A stretch of 64,000 bases of DNA from Mesorhizobium sp. WSM4313. GTDB taxonomy: Bacteria > Pseudomonadota > Alphaproteobacteria > Rhizobiales > Rhizobiaceae. The position numbers were made by a program, and so were the translations under genes. The stretch spans positions 150,472-214,471 of the forward strand of contig NZ_NSFT01000010.1 in the NCBI RefSeq assembly GCF_002294725.1, in the 5' to 3' direction. How positions within the stretch are numbered: the first letter of the stretch is position 1; each line of letters opens with the position of its first letter. Positions 50,179 to 58,464 of this stretch are shown here, piece by piece. Below the pieces are notes generated by a model. The model was given only the letters and a program-made list of their open reading frames with translations. It searched no databases and was not told the origin of the DNA.

Positions 50179-51927
50179 TCAGCTCCTCGCGCGCTCGATA
50201 AAACGCGAAAGCCCGGTTTCGTAGCGGTCGGCGGCGCGCGTGGCCCTTACCCGCTCATCGCCGTGTGTCGACTGTCCGGCCATCGTCCATAGCCCAAGCT
50301 GGAAGGCGAGATAACAGGGCTCCATGTAGTCCACCAAAGAACGATCGACGGCACGCGACATTTCTGCCTCGATGCCTTGGATGAGCCGCGAAAGCTCGGC
50401 GTCGGAAAGCTGATATTCCACTGTCGCGCCTGCAATGTCCCAGGCTATGTCCTGACAGCCGACAATGTCATGCGAGCGGCAATGGTCGACGGCGTCCGTC
50501 TTGAGCAGGGTTCCGTCCGGCCGAACCAGAAATTCCCACGCGTGCAGGCGTCCGTCGATCTCGATCCTCCGCAGGAAGGGATGTGAGGAGTGGCGGGCGA
50601 ACCAACCCTTTAATGTTTCGGTCGGCCCTTCCCCCAAGGCTTCCCTGCAGTTTTGCACGGCCATGTCCGCAAGCACATCCAGCGACGCGCCGGCCTCTTC
50701 GGTCTGCAACGCGGCAGCGCGCCAGCCGAGATAGCGTCCAAGCCATTCGACCAGCAGGTCCCTGTCCAGCTCTGTCCGATCCAGCCTGTCCACCTCTGTC
50801 CAACGCTCGATCAGGAAGCCGTAGCAGAGTCCGGCGGGCTGCGTTCCAAAACCGACCCTGTGCACCGACCTCGCCGTGTGCAGCTTGTGCTGCCCGGTCC
50901 CGCCGAGACCGGCGAACTTGACCAACCAACGCTCCGTGCCCGCCAGTGCCATGAATTTTCGCCGCTCAAAGCCGGCAAACACCGGAGGCCAATGCTCCGG
51001 TGGCGTGGAAATATGCTTGCGCCATTCGCCGCCGGAAATCTCGCTCAGTTCGACATCGGGCTTGCCGAGCAGGTTCGCCACCCAGTGGCGAAGGTTCGGC
51101 GCGACGCATCCATCGAAGGCCGCTTCGAAATCCGCGACATGGCGTGAGCAGTGGCTCCAAATAGCCTGCATTTCTGCCGAAGCTTGCACGCCCGGCCCGC
51201 CGCGGTGGCTCGGGAACAGATGAATGCGCTCCTGATCGATGCCCTGCCGGCGCAGCCAGGCAACGACAGCATGAAAGGAACTGCCGGAGAGCCCCGGACC
51301 TTCATCAATGATGGCAAATTTGGCATGAGGTCTGTCGCGCCAGCCGCCAAGGAGCTCGGGCGCGGCGCATATGTGGCGGCTAAACGGGTGCCCGATCGGC
51401 CGCACACTGACGGGCGGCGGCGCATGCAGCGCGGCGGCGACCATCGCCGCGAGGCCTAGACCGATGCCGCGGATCCCGATGACGCAGGTGTTTGCGTCGA
51501 GGCCCGACTGCAGCGCCGCAAGCAGATAGGTTTCCGGATATAGCGCATAAAGCGCGTAGCCCTCGGCCGGGCCCGTGATTATTTCGCTGCTACAATCGAT
51601 GGTGGCAAGCTTCGCAAGCAGTAACGGGTCGAGCGCTCCGGTCCGGACAAATCCTTGTTGCCAGGATCGCAGCACTTCCTCCGACAACTCGACGAGAATT
51701 TCCGACCCCAGCTTCTGTGTCGACGAATTGCAGTCGGCACCCCTGGTGTCGAATTCCGCATCGGCAAGGCCTTGCACAAGTTCGGAGGCGCTGACGAAAA
51801 GATCGACCACGGCGGCGTGACGTTCGATACCGGCGGGCAGATCGCCGATTGCTGCCGCTGCGGCCAAGGCAGCTTCCCTGAGCTGTTGTGCGCTGCGCGT
51901 TCGCTTGTGGTCGCCGAAGACGATCAT
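50179..51927 (-). CDS. PRTase-domain protein with kinase-like C terminus
   Basis: The 582-residue protein (ATG at 51927; a longer frame to 52065) runs antisense to the surrounding operons. The N-terminal part has a phosphoribosyltransferase-like PRPP loop, AIIDEGPGLSGSSF near residues 206-218. The C-terminal half resembles an aminoglycoside phosphotransferase/kinase fold (RWLVKFAGLGGTGQH near residue 335; later an HDIVGCQDIAWDIAG stretch). Tandem PRTase and kinase domains are unusual. It may act on the glycan pathway or be an independent gene. No EcfG-type site lies upstream. Confidence 0.62.
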   Translation of the reverse strand: MIVFGDHKRTRSAQQLREAALAAAAAIGDLPAGIERHAAVVDLFVSASELVQGLADAEFDTRGADCNSSTQKLGSEILVELSEEVLRSWQQGFVRTGALDPLLLAKLATIDCSSEIITGPAEGYALYALYPETYLLAALQSGLDANTCVIGIRGIGLGLAAMVAAALHAPPPVSVRPIGHPFSRHICAAPELLGGWRDRPHAKFAIIDEGPGLSGSSFHAVVAWLRRQGIDQERIHLFPSHRGGPGVQASAEMQAIWSHCSRHVADFEAAFDGCVAPNLRHWVANLLGKPDVELSEISGGEWRKHISTPPEHWPPVFAGFERRKFMALAGTERWLVKFAGLGGTGQHKLHTARSVHRVGFGTQPAGLCYGFLIERWTEVDRLDRTELDRDLLVEWLGRYLGWRAAALQTEEAGASLDVLADMAVQNCREALGEGPTETLKGWFARHSSHPFLRRIEIDGRLHAWEFLVRPDGTLLKTDAVDHCRSHDIVGCQDIAWDIAGATVEYQLSDAELSRLIQGIEAEMSRAVDRSLVDYMEPCYLAFQLGLWTMAGQSTHGDERVRATRAADRYETGLSRFIERARS

Positions 51928-52014
51928 GCGGCTCCTATCCCGCTGTCTGGCCGCCAACGCGAAGCGGCGCCTCTTTGATCCGAGATCCGGCTCAGCAATT
52001 TTTCGCGGCGCGAA

Positions 52015-52039
52015 GGAACATTCGAGGTCGCTCCCGGTT
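52015..52039 (+). promoter_or_regulatory. EcfG-type promoter for glycan operon 2
   Basis: GGAAC (52015-52019), 17 bases, GTT (52037-52039), 41 bases before the GTG at 52081. It heads a run of nine tightly packed genes to 60367. Confidence 0.7.
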
Positions 52040-52080
52040 CGGCGCGAGGAACTTACCTTCAGCAAAGAGGCAGCGGTTTC

Positions 52081-53184
52081 GTGACATCGAAGAAAGTTCG
52101 CATCGGCATCGTTGGCGTGGGCAATTGCGCGTCATCTCTTGTGCAAGGTCTCTCCTACTATCGCCACGCCAACGGCAACGAGCCTATCCCCGGGCTGATG
52201 CATGCCGACCTCGGCGGCTATCATGTCGACGACATTGAGGTCGTCTGCGCCTTCGATGTCGCGAAAAACAAGGTTGGGCGCGATGTGGCGGAAGCGATCT
52301 ACACCGCGCCCAACAACACCTTCCGTTTTGCTGATGTCGCGCCGACCGGCGTCCGTGTGGAGCGCGGCCCAACACTCGACGGCATCGGCAAATATCTCCG
52401 AGACGAGATCGAAGAGTCGAATGAACCGGTCGCAGACGTAACCGCCCGGCTCCGGCGAAGCGGGGTCGAGGTGCTGATATCCTATCTTCCGGTCGGCTCC
52501 GAACAGGCGACGCGCTTCTATGCGGAATGCGCGCTTGAGGCCGGCTGCGCCTTCGTCAATTGCATTCCTGTCTTCATCGCCTCGCGGCCGGAATGGCGCC
52601 AGCGCTTCGAGGAGCGTGGTCTTCCCCTCGTCGGCGACGATATCAAGAGCCAGGTCGGCGCAACAATCGTGCACCGGCTGCTCGCCAATCTCTTCCGGGA
52701 GCGCGGTGTGCGCATCGATCGCACTTATCAGCTCAACTTCGGCGGCAACACCGACTTCCTCAACATGCTTGAGCGCGAGCGGTTGGAATCGAAAAAGATT
52801 TCCAAGACGCAATCCGTCACCAGCCAGATCGATGTCCCGCTCGAGGCCGGCAACATCCATGTCGGCCCCAGTGACCATGTCCCGTGGCTGACTGACCGCA
52901 AATGGGCCTATATACGGGTCGAAGGCACCACCTTCGGCGGCGTGCCGCTCAATGCCGAGCTCAAGCTGGAGGTCTGGGATTCGCCCAATTCCGCGGGCGT
53001 GGTTATAGACGCCGTCCGCTGCGCAAAGCTGGCCCTCGACCGTGGCATTGCCGGCGCGCTCACAGGCCCCAGCAGCTACTTCATGAAGTCGCCGCCCCAG
53101 CAGTTCACCGACGCCGAGGCGCGCCTGCGCACATTGGCCTTCATCGCCGGCGGGGACGAGCCGTTGCTCGATGCCGCCGAATGA
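52081..53184 (+). CDS. Inositol-3-phosphate synthase
   Basis: The 367-residue protein has the myo-inositol-phosphate synthase pattern: GIVGVGNCASSLVQGL near residue 9, the NAD site, then GDDIKSQVGATIVHR, LNFGGNTDFLNM, KTQSVTSQI, PWLTDRKWAYIRVEG, and a C-terminal region common to the family. It converts glucose 6-phosphate to 1D-myo-inositol 3-phosphate with NAD. A GTG start follows GAGGCAGCGGTTTC. Its presence in a glycan operon suggests an inositol-containing product. It overlaps the phosphatase gene by 4 bases. Confidence 0.88.
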   Translation: MTSKKVRIGIVGVGNCASSLVQGLSYYRHANGNEPIPGLMHADLGGYHVDDIEVVCAFDVAKNKVGRDVAEAIYTAPNNTFRFADVAPTGVRVERGPTLDGIGKYLRDEIEESNEPVADVTARLRRSGVEVLISYLPVGSEQATRFYAECALEAGCAFVNCIPVFIASRPEWRQRFEERGLPLVGDDIKSQVGATIVHRLLANLFRERGVRIDRTYQLNFGGNTDFLNMLERERLESKKISKTQSVTSQIDVPLEAGNIHVGPSDHVPWLTDRKWAYIRVEGTTFGGVPLNAELKLEVWDSPNSAGVVIDAVRCAKLALDRGIAGALTGPSSYFMKSPPQQFTDAEARLRTLAFIAGGDEPLLDAAE

Positions 53185-53777
53185 CCACGACTTTCTTTCT
53201 CATCCGCCACGCGGCTCATGATCATGTCGGGTGCTACTTGGCCGGGCGGCTCGAAGGCGTTCGCCTCGGCGAGGCCGGACAGGCGCAGGCGCTGCATCTC
53301 GCGCGCCGCATGGCGCGCGAGCCGCTCGCCGCCATCTTGAGCAGTCCGCGCGAACGCACGCTGGAGACCGCGAAGCCGATCGCGATCGCCTGCGGGGTCG
53401 AGAAGATCGCGATTCGCAAAGAACTCGATGAGATCGACTTCGGCGAGTGGTCCGGCAAGACCTTCGAAGAACTGAACGGCGATGCAAGCTGGCGGCTTTG
53501 GAACGACCAGCGCCAGAGCGCCCGTACGCCGAGCGGCGAGACGATGCTGGATGTCCAACACAGGATCGTCGGCCTGATGGACGCGTTGCGCGAGAATGGG
53601 CAGGGTCAGTGCATCGCCCTTATCAGCCATGCCGACGTCATCAAGGCAGCCGTCTGCGCGATTCTCGGCCTGCAGCTCGGCGACTGCTTCCGCTTCGATA
53701 TTGCGCCGGCCTCGGTCACCACAGTCGTTCATGGCGACTGGGGTTCCAAGCTCATTCGCCTCAACGAACTCCCCTGA
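53181..53777 (+). CDS. Histidine phosphatase family protein
   Basis: This 198-residue protein has the RHG-like N-terminal motif LIRHAAHDH, where the second residue is the phospho-acceptor histidine (the usual glycine of RHG is alanine). It also has SSPRERTLETA, ELDEIDFGEWSGKT, and the second histidine in LISHADVIKA. It follows inositol-phosphate synthase directly; dephosphorylation of inositol phosphate is a reasonable but unproven guess. It overlaps that gene by 4 bases. Confidence 0.83.
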   Translation: MTTTFFLIRHAAHDHVGCYLAGRLEGVRLGEAGQAQALHLARRMAREPLAAILSSPRERTLETAKPIAIACGVEKIAIRKELDEIDFGEWSGKTFEELNGDASWRLWNDQRQSARTPSGETMLDVQHRIVGLMDALRENGQGQCIALISHADVIKAAVCAILGLQLGDCFRFDIAPASVTTVVHGDWGSKLIRLNELP

Positions 53778-53791
53778 CGGAGCGGCTGGCG

Positions 53792-54889
53792 ATGCGCATG
53801 GTCATATTCGGTCTCACCGTCACGTCCTCATGGGGCAACGGCCATGCCACGCTCTGGCGCGGGCTGATAGGCGCTCTGGCCCCATTTGGCTGGTCGATCA
53901 GCTTCTTCGAGCGCGACACGCCCTATTACGCCGGTGCCAGGGACCTCGACCGGCTCGACGCTTGCAACATCATTCTCTACCCGGACTGGGAGAGTATCCG
54001 CCATGAGGCTGAGGCCGCGATACGGCAGGCCGACGTGGTCATAGTCACCTCTTATTGTCCGGACGCCGTGAGGGCCTCGCGGCTCGCCAACGAGAGCTGT
54101 CGCGGGCTGAAGGTGTTCTACGATCTCGATACACCGGTAACGCTGGCGAGAATCGAGCAAGGTGACTATCCGGCCTATTTCGAGCCGGATGGCCTGCGCG
54201 ATTTCGACCTGATCCTGAGCTATACCGGAGGACCGGCGATCGATGCGCTGAAGGGTATTCTCGGCGTGCGCCATGTCCTGCCGCTATACGGACATGTCGA
54301 CCCCAACCGGCACCGGCCAGCCTCGCCACGGTCCGAGTTCGCCGGCGATCTCTCCTATCTCGGAACCTATGCCGAGGACCGGCAGGCCGCCGTGGAAAGA
54401 CTGCTCGTAGCTCCAGCGGCCCAACTGCCGAACCGCCGCTTCATCATCGGCGGCGCACAATATCCAGCGGACTTTCCATGGAGCGGCAATATCTTCTTCG
54501 TCAGGCACCTGCCGCCGGCGGATCATCCCGCCTTCTTTTCCTCCTCGCGCCTGACGCTGAACGTCACTCGCGAGGCGATGGCTCGCAAGGGCTGGTGCCC
54601 GTCAGGCCGGCTGTTCGAGGCAGCTGCCTGCGGTGCCGCGATCATCTCCGACGATTGGGCCGGCCTCGACAGCTTCTTCACGCCCGGCAGCGAGATTCTG
54701 TTGGCACACACTACCGGCGATGTCGTCGCCGCGCTTGGCCTGTCGGACAACGAAATCGAGGCGCTTGGCCGCCGCGCCCGTGAACGCGTCCTCGACGAGC
54801 ACACGTCCGCGCACCGCGCCGCCGAACTCGATCGCATCTTGAACGCCGCCGCGTCCATGGCAGGTGGAGCAATGGAGGAAGCCGTCTGA
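53792..54889 (+). CDS. CgeB-like glycosyltransferase (close to 47747)
   Basis: This 365-residue protein (ATG at 53792) begins MRMVIFGLTVTSSWGNGHAT. It matches the protein at 47747 throughout: FFERDTPYYAGARDLD, YDLDTPVTLARI, SYLGTYAEDRQAAVE, RRFIIGGAQYPADFPW, RHLPPADHPAFFSSSR and FEAAACGAAIISDDWAGLDS. The shared run of motifs shows they are paralogues in different operons. The acceptor is unknown. Confidence 0.83.
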   Translation: MRMVIFGLTVTSSWGNGHATLWRGLIGALAPFGWSISFFERDTPYYAGARDLDRLDACNIILYPDWESIRHEAEAAIRQADVVIVTSYCPDAVRASRLANESCRGLKVFYDLDTPVTLARIEQGDYPAYFEPDGLRDFDLILSYTGGPAIDALKGILGVRHVLPLYGHVDPNRHRPASPRSEFAGDLSYLGTYAEDRQAAVERLLVAPAAQLPNRRFIIGGAQYPADFPWSGNIFFVRHLPPADHPAFFSSSRLTLNVTREAMARKGWCPSGRLFEAAACGAAIISDDWAGLDSFFTPGSEILLAHTTGDVVAALGLSDNEIEALGRRARERVLDEHTSAHRAAELDRILNAAASMAGGAMEEAV

Positions 54890-55692
54890 TGTTGGGGATC
54901 GTGCCTGCCGCAGGCCGCGGCAGCCGCATTCAGCCGCTGGGTTTTTCCAAGGAGCTGTTGCCGGTCGGCAGCCGGCTGGACGGGCAGACCGAGCGCCCCT
55001 GCGCGGTGAGCGAATATCTGGTGCGGCGGATGGTCCGAAACGGCGTCGACCGCATCTGCTTCATCATAGGTTCCGGCAAGTCGGACATTCTCGAATATTA
55101 TGCCGCGGGTTATGACACCGCCGCAGCAATCTTCGTCGCGCAGCCCTCCCCGATCGGACTGTGCGATGCGATCTTCCGTGCCGAGCCGCTGGTCACGCCG
55201 GAAGAAACGGTCCTGATCGGCCTGCCGGACACGATCTGGTTCCCCGAGGACGGCTTCTGCCGGCTGGCCGACGACCGGCTGTCCTTTCTGATGTTTCCGG
55301 TGGATCGCCCGGAACTGTTCGACGCCGTCGTCCTGGATCAGAGCGGACGTGTCGAGCAAATCCAGGTCAAGCAAGCTGATGCCGCAACAAACTGGGTCTG
55401 GGGCGCCTTCAAGATGCCTGGCCGTATCTTCCACCAGCTCGCGGCACTGTGGCGCCAGCGCGACGGCTTCGACGAGTATTTCGGCACGCTGATCAACGCC
55501 TATCTCGCAGCCGGAGGCGAGGCTTACGGCGTCAAGGCCGGAACGGCCTATGTCGACGTCGGCACTTTCGATGGATATCGCACGGCGCTCAGGCTGCTCG
55601 AAAGCAACGATGTCGTTGAAGATGAGACCCCGCCGATGTTCGCATCGCAAGATCTCTCAACGGTGCCAACCCTTCCAGGCGAAGGAGCTTAG
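54889..55692 (+). CDS. Sugar nucleotidyltransferase
   Basis: This 267-residue protein starts GIVPAAGRGSRIQPLGFSKE, the nucleotide-binding motif of glucose-1-phosphate nucleotidyltransferases, and contains LLPVGSRLD, the PxPIGLCDAIF-like stretch and IGLPDTIWFP for metal and substrate. It is shorter than RmlA. It could make the NDP-sugar consumed by the epimerases and transferases. It shares one base with the previous gene's end. Confidence 0.82.
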   Translation: MLGIVPAAGRGSRIQPLGFSKELLPVGSRLDGQTERPCAVSEYLVRRMVRNGVDRICFIIGSGKSDILEYYAAGYDTAAAIFVAQPSPIGLCDAIFRAEPLVTPEETVLIGLPDTIWFPEDGFCRLADDRLSFLMFPVDRPELFDAVVLDQSGRVEQIQVKQADAATNWVWGAFKMPGRIFHQLAALWRQRDGFDEYFGTLINAYLAAGGEAYGVKAGTAYVDVGTFDGYRTALRLLESNDVVEDETPPMFASQDLSTVPTLPGEGA

Positions 55693-55694
55693 CC

Positions 55695-56456
55695 ATGCTG
55701 CATTCCAGCACGGAAATACGCCGCCGCATCGACGCACTGGGACCGTGGTTCCACAATATGGAGCTTGCGGGCGTGGAAACCGCGCCGGATCATTTCCTCG
55801 GCAATTATCCGCTGATCAAATGGCGCAAATTCGCGGATGCCATTCCGACTGACCTTTCGGGCATGTCCGTGCTCGATATCGGCTGCAACGCCGGCTTCTA
55901 TTCGATCGAGATGAAGAAGCGCGGCGCCGATCGCGTGCTCGGCATCGATTTCGACCAGGCCTACCTCGCCCAGGCGCGCTTCGCCGCCGAGATCGCCGGC
56001 TGCGATATCGAATTCCGGGAAATGTCCGTCTACGACGTCGGGGCGCTTGGCGAGCGCTTCGACATCGTGCTGTTCATGGGTGTGCTCTACCACCTGCGCC
56101 ATCCGCTGCTGGCGCTCGACCTGATCCGCGCGCATGTCGCAGGCGACCTGATGATCTTCCAGTCGATGCAGAGGGGCAGCGGGGACGTCCTGCCGCTCGA
56201 ACAGAACTACCATTTCTGGACACGCGACCTCTTCGATCAACCTGAATTTCCGAAACTGCACTTCATCGAGCATCGCTATGCGGACGACCCGACCAACTGG
56301 TGGATTCCAAACCGCGCCTGCACCGAAGCGATGCTGCGCAGCGCCGGCTTCGAAATCGTGCTCCACCCCGAGGACGAGGTCTATTTCTGCCGTGCGGCCG
56401 GCAATCCGGCCGACGGCGCCGCCGTCTATCCCGCGAAAGGAGAGGCCGATGATTGA
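55695..56456 (+). CDS. Class I SAM-dependent methyltransferase (Rta_06860-like)
   Basis: This 253-residue protein has LDIGCNAGFYSIEMKKRGAD (motif I), VLGIDFDQAYL (motif II), and VLFMGVLYHLRHPLLALDLI, a typical motif IV. The start MLHSSTEIRRRIDALGPWFH and NPN... tail match a family I recall as Rta_06860, associated with the same kind of cluster; not verified. It may O-methylate a sugar. The stop lies 8 bases into the following gene. Confidence 0.83.
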   Translation: MLHSSTEIRRRIDALGPWFHNMELAGVETAPDHFLGNYPLIKWRKFADAIPTDLSGMSVLDIGCNAGFYSIEMKKRGADRVLGIDFDQAYLAQARFAAEIAGCDIEFREMSVYDVGALGERFDIVLFMGVLYHLRHPLLALDLIRAHVAGDLMIFQSMQRGSGDVLPLEQNYHFWTRDLFDQPEFPKLHFIEHRYADDPTNWWIPNRACTEAMLRSAGFEIVLHPEDEVYFCRAAGNPADGAAVYPAKGEADD

Positions 56457-57384
56457 AGCCGCGATGATCTGGAACGAGCCCAACAACAAATCGCATTGGG
56501 ATCCCGAGCTCGATCCGGACTGGAGCCGTTTTGCCTCGATGGCAATCCTGGCCGCCGATGCGATCGACCGGGAAAACCCGGCCGTCACAAAGGTGCTGGG
56601 CGGTATTTCGCCGATCGATGCCGGCTTCATGAAACGCATGAAGGATTTCGGCGTGCTCGACCATGTCGACGCCGTCGCGGTTCATGGCTTCCCGCTCGAC
56701 TGGAATCTCTGGCAAATCGACGAATGGCCGCAGAAGCTCGGCGAGATCGCCGCCATCACCGATCTGCCGATCTGGGTCAGCGAAGTCGGCGTATCGACCT
56801 TCGGCGCCGAGGAGATCCAGCTCTGGGGTCTGCGCCGCACGGCCGAGCTGCTGCTTGGCATCGCGCCGCGGGTGCAGTGGTACAGCCTCTATGACCTGCC
56901 GCGTTCATGGGAGGCGACGACGCGCCATCGCGAGGCGGAAGGCTCGTCCTATTACAGGCACTTCTACATGGGCCTGCTGCGCGAGGACGGCACGCCCAAG
57001 CCGGCGCTCGAGGAGTTCGTGCGCCACACCCCGCAAATGGGCCTGGTACAGTGGTTCCATTTCGAGGACCATCGGCTGGATGATGCCGTTGCCTGGATGC
57101 ACCGACTGGGCGTGACGCATCTGCGCACTGGCCTGTCTTGGGCGGACAGCTTCCGGCCGAATGCGCTGGACTGGTTCGATCGCCAGATGGAAGCGCTCGC
57201 CGACTTCAACATCACGGTGACCTTCTGCTTCACGCCCGAGCATCGCGGTCTCCAGCCCCACCACACAAGTCCGCCGCACGTGCCCGAGGAATTCGCCGAA
57301 TTCTGCGCGGCGATGATCCGCCGCTACGCTCCTGCGATCAGCGACGACATGACACGAACGCGGCGCGTGTCGGCGGCATGGTGA
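56449..57384 (+). CDS. GH-A glycoside hydrolase-like protein, apparently circularly permuted
   Basis: The 311-residue protein begins MIEAAMIWNEPNN, putting the acid/base glutamate (E10) at the very start, whereas it normally sits on strand 4 about 130 residues in. The nucleophile-like E112 (IWVSEVGVS) and strand-8-like WYSLYDLP follow. The C-terminal third then reads GLVQWFHFEDH, THLRTGLSWADSF and ITVTFCFTPEHRG, which look like strands 1-3. The order is 4-8 then 1-3, a circular permutation. It may be a xylosidase or a binding protein for the glycan. Overlaps the methyltransferase by 8 bases. Confidence 0.65.
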   Translation: MIEAAMIWNEPNNKSHWDPELDPDWSRFASMAILAADAIDRENPAVTKVLGGISPIDAGFMKRMKDFGVLDHVDAVAVHGFPLDWNLWQIDEWPQKLGEIAAITDLPIWVSEVGVSTFGAEEIQLWGLRRTAELLLGIAPRVQWYSLYDLPRSWEATTRHREAEGSSYYRHFYMGLLREDGTPKPALEEFVRHTPQMGLVQWFHFEDHRLDDAVAWMHRLGVTHLRTGLSWADSFRPNALDWFDRQMEALADFNITVTFCFTPEHRGLQPHHTSPPHVPEEFAEFCAAMIRRYAPAISDDMTRTRRVSAAW

Positions 57385-57402
57385 ATTCCGGCTCGATCGG
57401 CG

Positions 57403-58464
57403 ATGACACTGACTGTCCTCAACGTCGCCTACCCCCTCGCGCCTGTCGGGCCGGATGCGGTCGGCGGCGCCGAGCAGGTGCTGTCGGCGCTGGACCGGGC
57501 GCTGGTTGAGAAAGGCCACCGGTCGGTTGTCGTCGCCTGCCATGGGTCAAAGACGGCCGGCGTCCTGGTCGAAACACCGGCCGAAGCAGGCGTGCTCGAC
57601 AAGGCGGCTAAGGACCGGGCCCAGCAGGCGCATCGCGACGCGATCGCGGCCGCCCGGGCGCGCTGGCCTATCGACGTCGTTCACCTCCACGGTATCGACT
57701 TCGACGCCTATCTGCCCACCGACGGCCCAACCCTGGTGACGTTGCACCTGCCGCTGGGCTGGTATCCCTCCGAAGTGCTTGCGCCGTCGCGCGAGGACCT
57801 GTGGCTACACGCGGTCTCGGAGGCGCAGCACAGGACGGCGCCCGCAGGGTCGAGGCTTGCGAAGCCTATTCCGAACGGCGTCGATATCGATGCACTGAAC
57901 AAGCCCCGGTTACGGCGCGATTTCGCTTTGGTGCTCAGCCGCATCTGCCCCGAAAAGGGCATCCATCTCGCAATCGAGGCAGCCAAGTGCGCCGGCACTC
58001 CCCTGGCGATCGCCGGCCAGATCTATCCCTATGAGACCCATTTGCGCTATTTCGCCGACGAAGTCCGTCCTCGCCTCGATCGGCAGCGGCGTTTTCTCGG
58101 GCCGCTGGGGTTTCGCGCCAAACGGCGGCTGCTCAACGCCGCCCGCTGCCTGGTCGTCCCCAGCCTTGCCGCCGAAACAAGCTCGCTTGTCGCAATGGAG
58201 GCGCTTGCCTGCGGCACGCCGGTCATCGCTTTCCCGAATGGCGCCCTTCCCGACGTCGTCCAGCATGGCAGAACCGGATTTCTGGTCAATGACGTCGAGG
58301 AGATGGCTAAGGCCATCGTCCATTCTGGAGCGCTGGACCATGAGACCTGCCGGGCCGAGGCGCGCCGCCGCTTCTCGCTTGAGCGCATGGTCACATCCTA
58401 CATGGATGCTTACGAAGCGCTGGCCAAGCTTGGCACCCGCCGCACCTTGCTGGGAATCGCCTGA
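57403..58464 (+). CDS. GT4-type glycosyltransferase
   Basis: This 353-residue protein has VGGAEQVLSALDRALVEKGH at the N terminus, DVVHLHGIDFDAYLP, PIPNGVDID, LVLSRICPEKGIHLAIEAA and the donor-site ETSSLVAMEALACGTPVIAF. All are GT4 features. It shares one base (the TGA/ATG junction) with the next gene. Donor and acceptor are not known. Confidence 0.87.
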   Translation: MTLTVLNVAYPLAPVGPDAVGGAEQVLSALDRALVEKGHRSVVVACHGSKTAGVLVETPAEAGVLDKAAKDRAQQAHRDAIAAARARWPIDVVHLHGIDFDAYLPTDGPTLVTLHLPLGWYPSEVLAPSREDLWLHAVSEAQHRTAPAGSRLAKPIPNGVDIDALNKPRLRRDFALVLSRICPEKGIHLAIEAAKCAGTPLAIAGQIYPYETHLRYFADEVRPRLDRQRRFLGPLGFRAKRRLLNAARCLVVPSLAAETSSLVAMEALACGTPVIAFPNGALPDVVQHGRTGFLVNDVEEMAKAIVHSGALDHETCRAEARRRFSLERMVTSYMDAYEALAKLGTRRTLLGIA

